This document shows positions 1 through 8,741 of a stretch of DNA of 39,410 nucleotides, piece by piece. This DNA comes from Planctomycetota bacterium (GTDB taxonomy: Bacteria; Planctomycetota; B15-G4). The stretch is taken from assembly GCA_029259725.1 (NCBI GenBank), contig JAJDER010000111.1, positions 1-39,410 of the forward strand, given 5' to 3'. The notes beneath the pieces are model-generated. The model had not been told where the DNA came from, did no database searches, and was given only the letters and a program-made list of their open reading frames with translations. The number at the start of each line of letters is the position of its first letter. Within the stretch, counting starts at the first letter, position 1. The translations under genes and the position numbers were made by a program.

Positions 1-1
1 C

Positions 2-814
2 GTCAGTGGCGGCGAGGCCGACCTCTTCCGCGGACAGTTCGCCGAGGACGGCGAGGCCTTCTACTTCTTCCGCAAGCTGACGCCGGACCGCGAGGACTAC
101 CGCATCCTCGTGACCCGGCGCCTCCGCGAGGGCTGGGGCCCGGCCCAGCAACTCGATCTCGGGGGCGATTCCTCGGACTTCTACCCGACCGTCGCGCCGG
201 ATGGCCGCGCGCTGGTCTTCTCGTCGTATCGTCCGGTGCCGGGCGACGATCCCGAGACCGCCAACGCCAACCTCTGGGTCGCGCCGCGCGAGGGCGACCG
301 CTGGGGCCGGCCGCAACTGCTCGCGATCAGCACTCTCGAGAACTACGACGCCGGTCCCCGCTTCGACGCCCGCGGCGACCTCGTCTGGATCTCCGTCTCG
401 CCGGACTGGTCCCGGCGCTTCCCGCGACGCGCGGCGTGGAGGGACGGAGGCCCGTCGGAGCCCGTTCCGAACGCGGTCGTCGAGCGGTGGCGCGACTTCG
501 ACCCGGACCTCTACGTGTGGGATGGCATCGAGGATCCGCTTCGACGCTTCGTGATCCTCGGCGTGTCCAGCACCGATCCCGAGACCGGCTGGAAGCGACC
601 GAGCGACCTCTGGATCGTGCCGCGCGACGGCGACGGCTGGGCCGAACCGCGCGACCTCGGCCCCGTGATCAACACCGAGGAGGACGAGACCTTCATGCTG
701 TTCACGCCTGACGGGGGGCAGCTGTTGTTCTGCCGCGGCTTCCGGACCTACCTGGCGGTCCCGGTCGCCGAGATCCTGGCCGCGCTGGACGCGCCTGGAC
801 CTGCTGGAAAGTGA
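2..814 (+). CDS. PD40 beta-propeller protein, 5' end outside window
   Basis: The reading frame is open from the second base of the window, so this is the C-terminal 270 residues of a longer protein. A GTG inside it at 110 is unlikely to be the real start, because the upstream codons read as normal protein of the same kind. The sequence holds PD40 (WD40-like, TolB-type) blades: a segment reading FYPTVAPDGRALVFSSYRP and a last blade with FTPDGGQLLFCRGF. Such propellers are usually periplasmic or surface-exposed and bind proteins or ligands; the partner is unknown. No catalytic motif is visible. It converges on the next gene across about 105 bases that hold no clear terminator. The fold is well supported; the role is not known. 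Confidence 0.75.
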   Translation, partial: VSGGEADLFRGQFAEDGEAFYFFRKLTPDREDYRILVTRRLREGWGPAQQLDLGGDSSDFYPTVAPDGRALVFSSYRPVPGDDPETANANLWVAPREGDRWGRPQLLAISTLENYDAGPRFDARGDLVWISVSPDWSRRFPRRAAWRDGGPSEPVPNAVVERWRDFDPDLYVWDGIEDPLRRFVILGVSSTDPETGWKRPSDLWIVPRDGDGWAEPRDLGPVINTEEDETFMLFTPDGGQLLFCRGFRTYLAVPVAEILAALDAPGPAGK

Positions 815-919
815 AGGAGCTCCCCGACCCGGAGCATCGTCCCCGAACGGACGAGGGTATGGCTACCGGGCCGAGGAGCTTCAAGGGGACGCCTGGAGCA
901 AGCGCGGAGGGCAGGTCCG

Positions 920-2479
920 CTACGGGCAGTCGCCGTCCAGATCGATGTTGATGTCCCCGTTCTCGATGTCGTCGGGAAGCGGGCCCAGGATCGGTTCACT
1001 GATCACCTCGACGGTCAGCCAGCCCGAAGCGCCGTAGAGCTCGTTCTTGCCGTTCGCTCCCAGGCCGACCTGGAAGGCGGGGCCGTCGTCCTGCACCGAC
1101 AGCACCGCGCCCTCGACGTCATCGAGTCCGGTGAGCGTGCCGTCCGTCGCGCGATAGTAGTGCCACGTGGACGGGTCGATCACGCCGCCCTGTTCGACGT
1201 AGGAGCCCGAGGGCAGCTCCAGCTTGGGGCTGCCCGTCGGCGGATGATCGACGGCGCCGGGGTTCTTGCGCTCGGTGAAGGCGATGTCGACGGTCCAGCG
1301 CTGTCCCGGCTCGCCGACCTTCTCGACGACGCCCGAGAGCTTCGCCGTCCCGTCGGCGTACTCGACGAAGTCACCGCCCTCGATGAAGAGCAGATCCGGT
1401 GCGAGCTTCTTGATCGTGAGGGCGTGGTCGCCGGCCTCGCTGGCGCAGTCGACGCAGTCGCCGCCCAGGTCGACGTTCAGGTCGCCCTGGAACGCCTGCG
1501 GGAAGGGCTCGCCCGCGGGCTGGGCGACGGTCGTCGCGGTCAGCCAGCCGGAGCCGCCGAACGAGCCGTTCTTGCCGTTGGCCCCGAAACCGACCTGGAA
1601 GGCCGGACCGGCGCGCTCCACGGTGAGCACACCCCCGTCGAAGGCGTCCTTGCCCACGAGGGCGCCCACCACGGTCTCGTAGTAGTGCCAGTCGCGCGTG
1701 TCGATCTGTCCGCCTTCGTCCAGGTATGCGCTCGGGTCGAGCTCCAGCTTCGGGCTGCCCACCGGCGGGTGGTCGACGTCGCCCGGAAACACCGCGTCGG
1801 CGAAGGCGATGTCCACGGCGAAGCGCTGGGTCGGGTCACTCTCCCGCGCCACGACGCCCGTCAGCAGGGCGGTCCCATCGGAGCGCTCCATGAGCTGCCC
1901 GCCGGACACGAACACGAAGTCGGTGCCGATGCCCGGGAGCCACAGGGCATGACCGCCCGTCGAGCCGCCCAGCGCCGGATCGGTGTCGGCCTTGTCGACA
2001 CAGAGTCCGCAGTCGCCACCCACCGCCTGGAAGACGAGCGGGTTGGAGAAGCCCAGGAACTCTCCCGTGGACCCGTCCATCACCGCCGCCTGCAGATGGA
2101 ACGGCTGTTGCAGCAGGGGGTTCAGGCAGTCGAGCTCGCACACGAGTTCATACGAGCCCGTGCCGGGCAGCGGGATGAGCTCGACGATGAACAGCACGGG
2201 ATCGACACCCACGTCGATGAAGCCCAGCTTGCCGACCTTGGTCGGGCCCGCACTCGGGCTGGCGAAGAGCACCGGGACATCGCCCGGCGTGCCGTGGACC
2301 GAGAGCACGGCGATGTCACCGGCCTCGAAGACCGCCTGGTTGAACTCGAGAGACAGCAAGGATCCATCGCCGGCGGTCGCCGGCGCGGCCAGGCCCGAAA
2401 GGGCGACGAGCGTCAGCACGATCAAGGCCAGGATGATCACGAGCCCGTGCAGCGGGCGCTCGGCGGAGGAGGCGTTCAT
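920..2479 (-). CDS. Secreted protein with two tandem copies of a ~180-residue domain
   Basis: The 519-residue product starts with a hydrophobic export segment at residues 11-37. The ATG at 2479 is preceded by GGAG at a spacing of 7, which favours it over the upstream in-frame start at 2542. Residues 40-153 form a unique N-terminal beta-rich domain. Residues about 155-338 and 339-519 are two copies of one domain. Both contain DHPP.GSPKLEL, a WHYY stretch, GPAFQVG.GANGKN and SGWLT, and both end in a GD.N.DL.GDC motif. The final GDCP looks like the first residues of a third copy that was never completed. CxxC pairs near 157-160 and 342-345 could form disulfides after export. I do not recognise a named family. 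It resembles choice-of-anchor domains of surface proteins, which suggests an outer-surface structural or adhesive role (inference). Confidence 0.7.
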   Translation of the reverse strand: MNASSAERPLHGLVIILALIVLTLVALSGLAAPATAGDGSLLSLEFNQAVFEAGDIAVLSVHGTPGDVPVLFASPSAGPTKVGKLGFIDVGVDPVLFIVELIPLPGTGSYELVCELDCLNPLLQQPFHLQAAVMDGSTGEFLGFSNPLVFQAVGGDCGLCVDKADTDPALGGSTGGHALWLPGIGTDFVFVSGGQLMERSDGTALLTGVVARESDPTQRFAVDIAFADAVFPGDVDHPPVGSPKLELDPSAYLDEGGQIDTRDWHYYETVVGALVGKDAFDGGVLTVERAGPAFQVGFGANGKNGSFGGSGWLTATTVAQPAGEPFPQAFQGDLNVDLGGDCVDCASEAGDHALTIKKLAPDLLFIEGGDFVEYADGTAKLSGVVEKVGEPGQRWTVDIAFTERKNPGAVDHPPTGSPKLELPSGSYVEQGGVIDPSTWHYYRATDGTLTGLDDVEGAVLSVQDDGPAFQVGLGANGKNELYGASGWLTVEVISEPILGPLPDDIENGDINIDLDGDCP

Positions 2480-2656
2480 GGGGTTGCTCCAGGTGAGTGG
2501 GAATGCCGATCCCAGGAGCCCCTTCGTCACGACCTGATACATCGCTGTCGCAGATTCCGGGTGGCTCGGGTGCAGGTCGAGTGCTCGGCAGGGCCGTGGC
2601 TCCCCCCGTGGATCAGCGCTCCGATCGGCCTATACTCGCCCCGTCCCCCAACGCGG

Positions 2657-3241
2657 ATGCCAGCCTTGGAGCCACCTCCTCCCCTGCTTTCCAAGCTCGG
2701 CGAGCGCCTGCTCGCGGACGTCCGGGAGGACGTTCCCGGTGCCTGGGAGCGCATGCTGGACGAGTTCGGTGAGGTCGTCCTGGCCGTCCCACGCCGTCAC
2801 GGCCTCGGAGAAGCGGACGCGGAAGACGTGTTCCAGGCCACCTGGATCGCCTTGCATCGAAGCGTGGGCGGCATCCGTGACCCGGGGGCCCTCGCCGCCT
2901 GGATCCTGACCACCGCGAAACGCGAGACCTGGCGGAACCTGCGTCGCCGCGCGCACCTCGTGGGCGGGCGCCTCGAGGCATGCCCGGACGAGGCCGGGGA
3001 GAGCGAGGATCCCGAACAGCTGCTGCTGGCGGCCGAGCGCGGCCGGCTCGTCCGCGAGGGCCTGGCGGACCTCGAGCAACGCTGCCGCGAGTTGTTGGAG
3101 CAGCTGTTCTTCAAGGCCGGTGTCGCGACCTACGCCGACATCGCCGCTGCGCTGCAGGTGCCCGTCGGCAGCATCGGCCCCACCCGGCGACGCTGCCTCG
3201 GCCGGCTCGCCGAGCAGCTCGAGGCCAGGGGCTTCCGGTGA
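2657..3241 (+). CDS. ECF-type RNA polymerase sigma factor
   Basis: The product has 194 residues, a normal size for an extracytoplasmic-function sigma factor. Region 2 covers about residues 30-100 and includes DAEDVFQATWIALHR, the polymerase-binding and -10-recognition helices. Region 4 covers about residues 140-190, with a helix-turn-helix at TYADIAAALQVPVGSIGPTR that would bind the -35 element. The ATG lacks a clear Shine-Dalgarno sequence. A TATACT hexamer at 2631-2636 is a plausible -10 element and would give a very short leader. It is the first gene of a same-strand run with a zinc-finger protein, a TPR-CHAT protease and a subtilase. Sigma factors placed like this usually drive their own operon, but no repeated target promoter could be identified by eye. 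The upstream in-frame extension was rejected because it is antisense to the neighbouring gene. Confidence 0.88.
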   Translation: MPALEPPPPLLSKLGERLLADVREDVPGAWERMLDEFGEVVLAVPRRHGLGEADAEDVFQATWIALHRSVGGIRDPGALAAWILTTAKRETWRNLRRRAHLVGGRLEACPDEAGESEDPEQLLLAAERGRLVREGLADLEQRCRELLEQLFFKAGVATYADIAAALQVPVGSIGPTRRRCLGRLAEQLEARGFR

Positions 3242-3344
3242 GGCCAGCGCCAGGAATCACGACGAAGGCTGTATCAGCAGGGCGTCGGGAGGGCTCCTGG
3301 TCTCCTGAACGCGGACCCTGCCGCGTCCCCGGAGCCTGCCCGAC

Positions 3345-3998
3345 ATGACGTGTCCTTCCTACGCGGCCCTGCTGGCCACCCTCGAGCCAGGCTCGGAAGG
3401 CGCGGCCGCGAGCCCCGAGCATGTCCGCCGGCACCTCGACGACGGCTGTCCGCACTGCGAGCGTCGACTGACCCTGCTGCAAGCCCTGGCCTCGCAGATG
3501 GGTCGGTCGCCCCCGAGCGCCGTTTCCGAGGCCCTGCGCCGACGCGTGCTCGACCAGCTCGGCTCCCCGCCCGTGGCGCGCCCGGATCGCATGCGGGCCT
3601 TCGGCGCAGGGCTGGACCGTCTCCGCGAATACCTGGCGGAACTCGTCCAGTCCGAACCGGCCCCGGCCTTCGCCACCGGCCTCCGCAGCGCCCCCGACCA
3701 GATCCACCAGGTCTACGAGGCCGGACCCTTCCAGGTCGACGTGGCCCTGGTGGAGGGGCGCTCGGTGATCGGGCAGATCTGGCCCGGGGACGACGGGACC
3801 GAGCCGCTGGACCATGACGGCACGGTCTGCGTCCTGTGCGGACGGGGCCGCTCGTGGGAGTCGGCGCTCGACGACGGCGGCGACTTCCGCTTCCACGGCG
3901 TCGGCCCCGGACGCTACGCCCTCATGATCGACGGTCCGGACGTGCGCGTCATCGTCACCGACCTCGACCTGAGCGGGGTCGCCCGCGGTGACTCCTGA
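3345..3998 (+). CDS. Small zinc-finger protein, probable sigma regulator
   Basis: The product has 217 residues. Near the N-terminus is an H-x4-C-x2-C set (His30, Cys35, Cys38), similar to the zinc-binding motif of ZAS-type anti-sigma factors but not exactly their HxxxCxxC spacing. The middle (about 50-110) is helical. The C-terminal 90 residues are beta-rich and end in DFRFHGVGPGRYALMIDG, the pattern of a carboxypeptidase-regulatory-like sandwich. There is no signal peptide or membrane helix, so it should be cytoplasmic, unlike most ECF anti-sigma factors. It lies 103 bases after the sigma gene and its last 11 bases overlap the CHAT protease gene, which suggests translational coupling. From position and zinc motif I infer that it restrains or senses for the sigma factor. 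It could also be a substrate of the CHAT protease; the sequence alone cannot decide. Confidence 0.72.
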   Translation: MTCPSYAALLATLEPGSEGAAASPEHVRRHLDDGCPHCERRLTLLQALASQMGRSPPSAVSEALRRRVLDQLGSPPVARPDRMRAFGAGLDRLREYLAELVQSEPAPAFATGLRSAPDQIHQVYEAGPFQVDVALVEGRSVIGQIWPGDDGTEPLDHDGTVCVLCGRGRSWESALDDGGDFRFHGVGPGRYALMIDGPDVRVIVTDLDLSGVARGDS

Positions 3999-6888
3999 CG
4001 ACCAGCACGTCGCGGACGCGTGGGTGCAGCGCCTGCTGGAGGCCCACGACGCCGGCGCCGAGGATGCCTGGACGCGCTTCGATCACGAGCCGACTTCCAG
4101 ACGCGAGGCCGTCGTCCTGGCGCTGAAGCAACGCGTCGACGAGCTGGTCCGCAACACGCCTGCCCAGGCTTTGCCCGTCGCCGACGCGCTGGTCCGCGCG
4201 GCGCGCGATCTGCCCGGACTCGCGGCGCTGGCGCACCGGGGCCGGGGCACGGCGCGACACTTCAACGGGGATCCGTCCGCCGGCGCGGAGGACTTCGAGC
4301 GGGCCGCGCACTGGTACGACGAACAGGACGAGCCGGTCGAGGCCGCCCGGACCCGGCGCAGTCTGGTCGAGGTCCTGGACTTCGCCGGGCGTGCCGATGA
4401 GGCCCTGGCCTGCGCGGACCGGGCGCGCCGGACGCTCGTCGAGCACGACGAGACCCTGCTGCTCGCGCAACTCGAGGTGAACGTCGGCAACGTGCACACG
4501 CGCCGCGACGACTACCCCACGGCCCGTGACCACTACGCCGCCGCGCGCGCGGCCTTCGAGCGACTGGACGACGAGGTCGGCGTCGCCTTCAGCGACTTCA
4601 ACCTGGGCGTGATCGAGATGAATGCCAATCGCTGCGACGAGGCCGAGCAGCGCTGGCGATCGGCGCGGTCCGGCATGGGCGCGGCCGGCATGGGCCTGCT
4701 CGTCGCCGACTGCGACTACAACCTCGCCTACCTCGAGTCCCGGCGCGGCCGTTACGAGCTGGCGGTCGAGGGGCTCACCGAAGCGCGACGGACCTACGAG
4801 CGCCACGGCAAGCCGTCGGGTCTGGCCCTGTGCGACCTCGACCTGGCGGAGATCCACCTGCGGCTGCACGCGGATCGGGATGCGCACCAGCGCGCGCGGA
4901 GCGCGGTCGAGGCCTTCTCCGAGCTCGGCATGGAGTACGAGCTGGCACGGGCGGAGGTGCTCGTCGCGCTGGCCGAGGCCCGGCTGGGCGACCCGCTGCA
5001 GGCCCAGACGCAGTTGCGGGCGGCCGAGGATCGCTTCGACCGCCTCGGCAACACGTCCTATGCCGCCTTCGTGCGCCTGCATCGCGCCGCGCTGTCCGTC
5101 GGGCGTGGACCGACGCATGCGGTCGTGACCGAGCTGACCGCATCCAGGACCGCGCTGCTGGAGCGCGGCATGCGCTGGCTGGCCGACCTCGCCACGGTCG
5201 TGATGGCGCGGGCCGTGGTGATCGAGCGGCCGGAGGAGGCGCTCGCCGCGCTGCACGCGCTCAGGGACGACCGGGACGGCAGTCGCCTCGACGAGCTGCT
5301 CGAGGTGCTGGCCCTGCGCATCGCGGCCGATGCGTGTCGAGCGCTCGGGCGGGACGAGGAAGCCCTCGCCGCGCTCAGGGCCGCGGTCACCACCATCGAC
5401 GAGGCCTACGCACACGTGCCCGGACAGGACATCCGCATGGCCTTCTTCCGCGATCAGCACCCCGCCTTCGTGGACCTGGCCCTCATGCTGGCCGACGCGG
5501 GGCGCGCGGCCGACGCCCTCGTCGTGCTGGAGCGGGGCCGGGCGCGCAGCTCGCGTGAAGCGCTCCCCTCGGACGGCGGCGGCGCGTCCGCGGCGTGGCA
5601 CGAGGCACGTGCGCGCCTCGACTGGCTGCTCACCCGCCGCCTCGACGACGAACTCGGCGTGCAACAGACCGGCCATGAGCTGCGCCGCCACCCGCGGCCC
5701 GCCGAGCTCCAACGTGAGATCGAGAGCGCGCGCGATGAACTCCAGACCCTCGCGCAGGCGCAGCGTTCGACCGGTCGTGCTCCAAGTCATGATGCCGTGG
5801 ACCTCCCACGCCTCGCCGCGGGCCGACGCGGCGACGAGATCCTGCTGGCCTACGCCTCCGGGCCCCAGGGCGTCGTCGTGTTCATCGGTCTGCCGGACGG
5901 CGAGGGTCTCGCCGTCGACGTGCTGCCCCTCGCGGTGGGCGAGGACCGGCTGCGGGAGCTGCGCGAGCGGTTCCTGTTCCAGGTCGAGCGACTCCACCTC
6001 GAACCGCGTCACGCCGCGCGCTACGAGGGGCGCATCGCGCGTTCGCTGTCCTCCCTGCTCGGCGAGCTGGGACGACTGCTGCTGGCCCCGGTGTTCGCGC
6101 ATCTCGGGCCGGCTGCCGAGGGGCGTCCCTTGCTGGTCGTTCCCTACGGGCCGCTGCACGACCTCCCGTTCCACGCCTTCGAACTCGACGGGACCCCGGT
6201 GATCACGCGGCACGAGCTGTCGTACGGTCCCAGCCTGTGGGCCCTCGCCCTCGCCCGCCGCGGCGCCGCGGCGACAGATGACCGCGGGCTCGTGTGGGCT
6301 TCCGGAGCGGTCCAGGTCGACCTGCCCGAGATCGAGCGCGAGATCGACGACCTCTCCCGGGTCTATGCGCGGCGGTTCCGCCGGCTGGACCCCGCTGAAC
6401 TCGTCTCGCGGCTCCAGGGCAGGGAAATCGGAGGTAGGCTTCTCCATGTGGCCGGGCACGCCCGCTTCGAGGCCGAACGTCCGCGCTTCTCCGCGGTGTG
6501 CCTCGGTTCCTCCTTCCTGCTCGCCCACGACATCGCACACATGCACCTGGACTTCGACATCGTGACGCTCAGCGGATGCGAGACCGGCCGCAGTCGCCGC
6601 GTCGGAGGCGAGGAACTGCTCGGGCTCCCCGGAGCGATCCTCGCCGCGGGCGCGAAGACCGTGGTCGCGACGCAGTGGGCCGTGGACGACGGCCTGGCCG
6701 CGCGCTTCATGCGCCGCATGCACGGCCTGCTCGCCGCGGGACAAGGCGCGCGCAGGGCCACGGCGATCGCGCAGCGGGAGCTGCTCCCGGACGCGCCCCA
6801 CGCCCTGGCCTGGGCGGCCTTCGCGGTCCAGGGAGATCCCGATCGTCACGCGGCACTTCAGCCCGCGCCCTCCGGAGTCGCGCCGTGA
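3988..6888 (+). CDS. TPR-CHAT caspase-like protease
   Basis: The 966-residue cytoplasmic protein begins at a GTG that overlaps the preceding gene. Residues about 75-515 are helical repeats of tetratricopeptide type, with Leu/Ala/Tyr spacing typical of TPR. Residues about 600-950 are a CHAT domain (caspase/HetF associated with TPR). The signature PYGPLHDLPFHAF is at 719-731, a histidine motif LLHVAGHARF ends at 827 with catalytic His824, and LSGCETGRSR gives catalytic Cys864. Both residues of the caspase-like dyad are present, so the enzyme should be an active cysteine protease. The TPR half probably binds a trigger or substrate. The stop codon overlaps the GTG of the subtilase gene by four bases. 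Known TPR-CHAT proteins include HetF and the Csx29 protease of type III-E CRISPR; no cas gene is present here. Confidence 0.9.
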   Translation: MTPDDQHVADAWVQRLLEAHDAGAEDAWTRFDHEPTSRREAVVLALKQRVDELVRNTPAQALPVADALVRAARDLPGLAALAHRGRGTARHFNGDPSAGAEDFERAAHWYDEQDEPVEAARTRRSLVEVLDFAGRADEALACADRARRTLVEHDETLLLAQLEVNVGNVHTRRDDYPTARDHYAAARAAFERLDDEVGVAFSDFNLGVIEMNANRCDEAEQRWRSARSGMGAAGMGLLVADCDYNLAYLESRRGRYELAVEGLTEARRTYERHGKPSGLALCDLDLAEIHLRLHADRDAHQRARSAVEAFSELGMEYELARAEVLVALAEARLGDPLQAQTQLRAAEDRFDRLGNTSYAAFVRLHRAALSVGRGPTHAVVTELTASRTALLERGMRWLADLATVVMARAVVIERPEEALAALHALRDDRDGSRLDELLEVLALRIAADACRALGRDEEALAALRAAVTTIDEAYAHVPGQDIRMAFFRDQHPAFVDLALMLADAGRAADALVVLERGRARSSREALPSDGGGASAAWHEARARLDWLLTRRLDDELGVQQTGHELRRHPRPAELQREIESARDELQTLAQAQRSTGRAPSHDAVDLPRLAAGRRGDEILLAYASGPQGVVVFIGLPDGEGLAVDVLPLAVGEDRLRELRERFLFQVERLHLEPRHAARYEGRIARSLSSLLGELGRLLLAPVFAHLGPAAEGRPLLVVPYGPLHDLPFHAFELDGTPVITRHELSYGPSLWALALARRGAAATDDRGLVWASGAVQVDLPEIEREIDDLSRVYARRFRRLDPAELVSRLQGREIGGRLLHVAGHARFEAERPRFSAVCLGSSFLLAHDIAHMHLDFDIVTLSGCETGRSRRVGGEELLGLPGAILAAGAKTVVATQWAVDDGLAARFMRRMHGLLAAGQGARRATAIAQRELLPDAPHALAWAAFAVQGDPDRHAALQPAPSGVAP

Positions 6889-8276
6889 CGCTGCGCCTGC
6901 TCCCGCTCGTGCTGCTCGCCGCGACCGCCCTCGCGGGTCTCGAGCCGGCGGCGGCCCAGTCCCCGGGTCTCGGCGGCCGCGCGCTGCACCGCGGCGCGAC
7001 GGCATCGCCGCCGAAGCCGCCCGGGTGGGCCCCGGCCAAGCGTCTCGTCGTGCTGCTCGACAACGCGCCGATCACGCCGCTGCTCGACCAGACGCAGACG
7101 ACCGTGGCCGACGCGCTCATCGCCAAGGGCCTCTACCTGCTCGAGGCGCCGGCGGGCACGACGGACACCGAACTCTCCCTGCTGCTCGCCCAGCTCGAGG
7201 GTGAGCAGGGTGTCGTCTTCGCCGAGGCCGACGCCCGCGGGCAGCCGTCGGAGACCGAGGGCTGCGGCAACTCGACCTCCGGCGACCCCGCCGCGCACCC
7301 CCAGCAGTGCACGGTGGGCTTCGTGGACGGGACTCCGACCACCGCCGAGTACATCGGCCAGTCCGCCGTGTCGCAGATCCGCGCGGACGACGCCCAGGCC
7401 GCGCTGCCCCACCCGTTCTCGGCGGTGGTGGCGGTGATCGACACGGGTCTGGACATGTCGCACCCGTTGTTCGCCGGACGGCTCTTCTCGGATGGCTACG
7501 ACTTCGTGGACGGGCACCCCGGCGCCTGGGAGGTGGCCGACGGCGTGGACGACGACGGAGACGGGCTGGCGGACGAGGCCTACGGACACGGCACGCACGT
7601 CGCCGGCTCGATCCTGCTGGTGGACCCGGGAGCGCGCCTGCTGCCGGTGCGAGCCCTCGACAGCGACGGCGTCGGCTCGGGGTACCGGCTGGCGGAAGCG
7701 CTGTTCTACGCCGTCGACTCCGGCGCCGACGTGATCAACCTCAGCGTCAGCATGCAGGTGACGTCGCTGGCGGTCGTCTCGGCGCTGCAGTACGCCGAGG
7801 CCCTCGGCGTGACCGTGGTCACCTCCGCCGGCAACACCGGGGGAGAGGTCCTCTTTCCGGGGAACTATGACCCGGCTTCGGTCACCTGGCAGCTCCCGCT
7901 GCTCCCGCCGTGGCTGGTCCTCGATGGGGCTCCCGTGGTGACGGTGACGGCGGTCGACGCCGCCGACCACAAGGCCGACTTCGCGGCAGCGGGACCCTTC
8001 GTGGACCTGTCCTCCCCGGGTGTCGACGTCTACAGCGCCTTCCCCGGCGGCGGCTACGCCTGGTGGAGCGGCACCTCGATGGCGACGGGGGTGGCCAGCG
8101 GCGCAGCGGCCCTGATGCTCGGCATCGGGGGTCCCTGGCCGCTGACCGACGCCGCGCAGGTGCTCCAGGACAACGCCGAGAACATCGACGCGCTGAACCC
8201 GGGATACGTCGGGGCACTCGGCGCGGGCCGCATCGACGCCTTCGCCGCCGGGCTGGACGCCCTGTCGCCGCTCTGA
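6885..8276 (+). CDS. Subtilisin-like serine protease, S8 family, exported
   Basis: The product has 463 residues with an N-terminal signal peptide (cleavage likely after AAAQ near residue 25). Residues about 50-118 look like an I9-type propeptide that would block the enzyme until processed. The peptidase domain runs from about 160 to 460 and has the full triad: Asp186 in AVIDTGLDMSHP, His235 in YGHGTHVAGS and Ser398 in SGTSMATGVASG, with oxyanion Asn317. An acidic insert DDDGDGLAD at 222-230 may bind calcium. The GTG start overlaps the CHAT gene's stop codon in a GTGA arrangement, so translation is probably coupled. A secreted protease at the end of a sigma/zinc-finger/CHAT operon could be the effector or a processing enzyme (inference). 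No cell-wall anchor or C-terminal sorting module is visible. Confidence 0.9.
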   Translation: MTLRLLPLVLLAATALAGLEPAAAQSPGLGGRALHRGATASPPKPPGWAPAKRLVVLLDNAPITPLLDQTQTTVADALIAKGLYLLEAPAGTTDTELSLLLAQLEGEQGVVFAEADARGQPSETEGCGNSTSGDPAAHPQQCTVGFVDGTPTTAEYIGQSAVSQIRADDAQAALPHPFSAVVAVIDTGLDMSHPLFAGRLFSDGYDFVDGHPGAWEVADGVDDDGDGLADEAYGHGTHVAGSILLVDPGARLLPVRALDSDGVGSGYRLAEALFYAVDSGADVINLSVSMQVTSLAVVSALQYAEALGVTVVTSAGNTGGEVLFPGNYDPASVTWQLPLLPPWLVLDGAPVVTVTAVDAADHKADFAAAGPFVDLSSPGVDVYSAFPGGGYAWWSGTSMATGVASGAAALMLGIGGPWPLTDAAQVLQDNAENIDALNPGYVGALGAGRIDAFAAGLDALSPL

Positions 8277-8372
8277 ACGGGCCGCCCCCGCGGATTTGCG
8301 ACCGCCAGCCCGTGGACGCGAACCCGATCGGGCGGCAGGATCTCGGGCATCGAGTCCCTCGGAGTCCGGCCG

Positions 8373-8738
8373 ATGCCCCGCCGCCTCGGTGCCCGCCAGC
8401 TGGCCCAGATCGAGTCCCGTCTCCGGACCTTCTTCACCGACCTCGCCGAGGACCTCGAGGAACTCGAGGCCGACACCTCCATGGAGCGCGGCGTCGACGC
8501 CGAGGACGAAGGGGACACGGCGGCCGACGAAGCCCTGCTGGGCGTGTCGATCGCGATCATGAACCGCGAGCGCGACACGCTGCACGCCGTGGTCGAAGCG
8601 TTGGCGAAGCTGGAGCGCGGCAACTACGGCCTCTGCGAGGACTGCGACACCCCGATCCCGGCCGAGCGACTCATGGCGCTCCCGTGGGCACCGCGGTGTG
8701 TGCCGTGCATGCAGGAGTACGAGCGCGACTTCGCCTGA
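8373..8738 (+). CDS. DksA/TraR-type zinc-finger protein
   Basis: The 121-residue product has an acidic helical N-terminal half (about 1-80) and a C4 zinc finger at the C-terminus: CEDC, seventeen residues, CVPC. The sequence LERGNYGLCEDCDTPIP matches the DksA/TraR/YocK pattern of a helical hairpin followed by the finger. Family members bind the secondary channel of RNA polymerase or act in stress and sporulation contexts. The short hairpin and low basic content resemble the small TraR/YocK-like members more than full DksA. It follows the subtilase by 96 bases on the same strand and may or may not belong to that operon. Its stop lies 3 bases from the end of the convergent amidohydrolase gene. 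Confidence 0.85.
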   Translation: MPRRLGARQLAQIESRLRTFFTDLAEDLEELEADTSMERGVDAEDEGDTAADEALLGVSIAIMNRERDTLHAVVEALAKLERGNYGLCEDCDTPIPAERLMALPWAPRCVPCMQEYERDFA

Positions 8739-8741
8739 GCC

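Noticed and set aside
3988-6888. Assignment of the CHAT protein as Csx29 of a type III-E CRISPR system
   Set aside because: No Cas7-11, Csx30 or array is visible in the window; only the TPR-CHAT layout is shared.
3955-7005. Very long minus-strand open frame opposite the CHAT gene
   Set aside because: It is antisense to a gene with clear TPR and CHAT motifs and has Arg/Glu/Gly-rich text without motifs, as expected for a GC-rich shadow frame.
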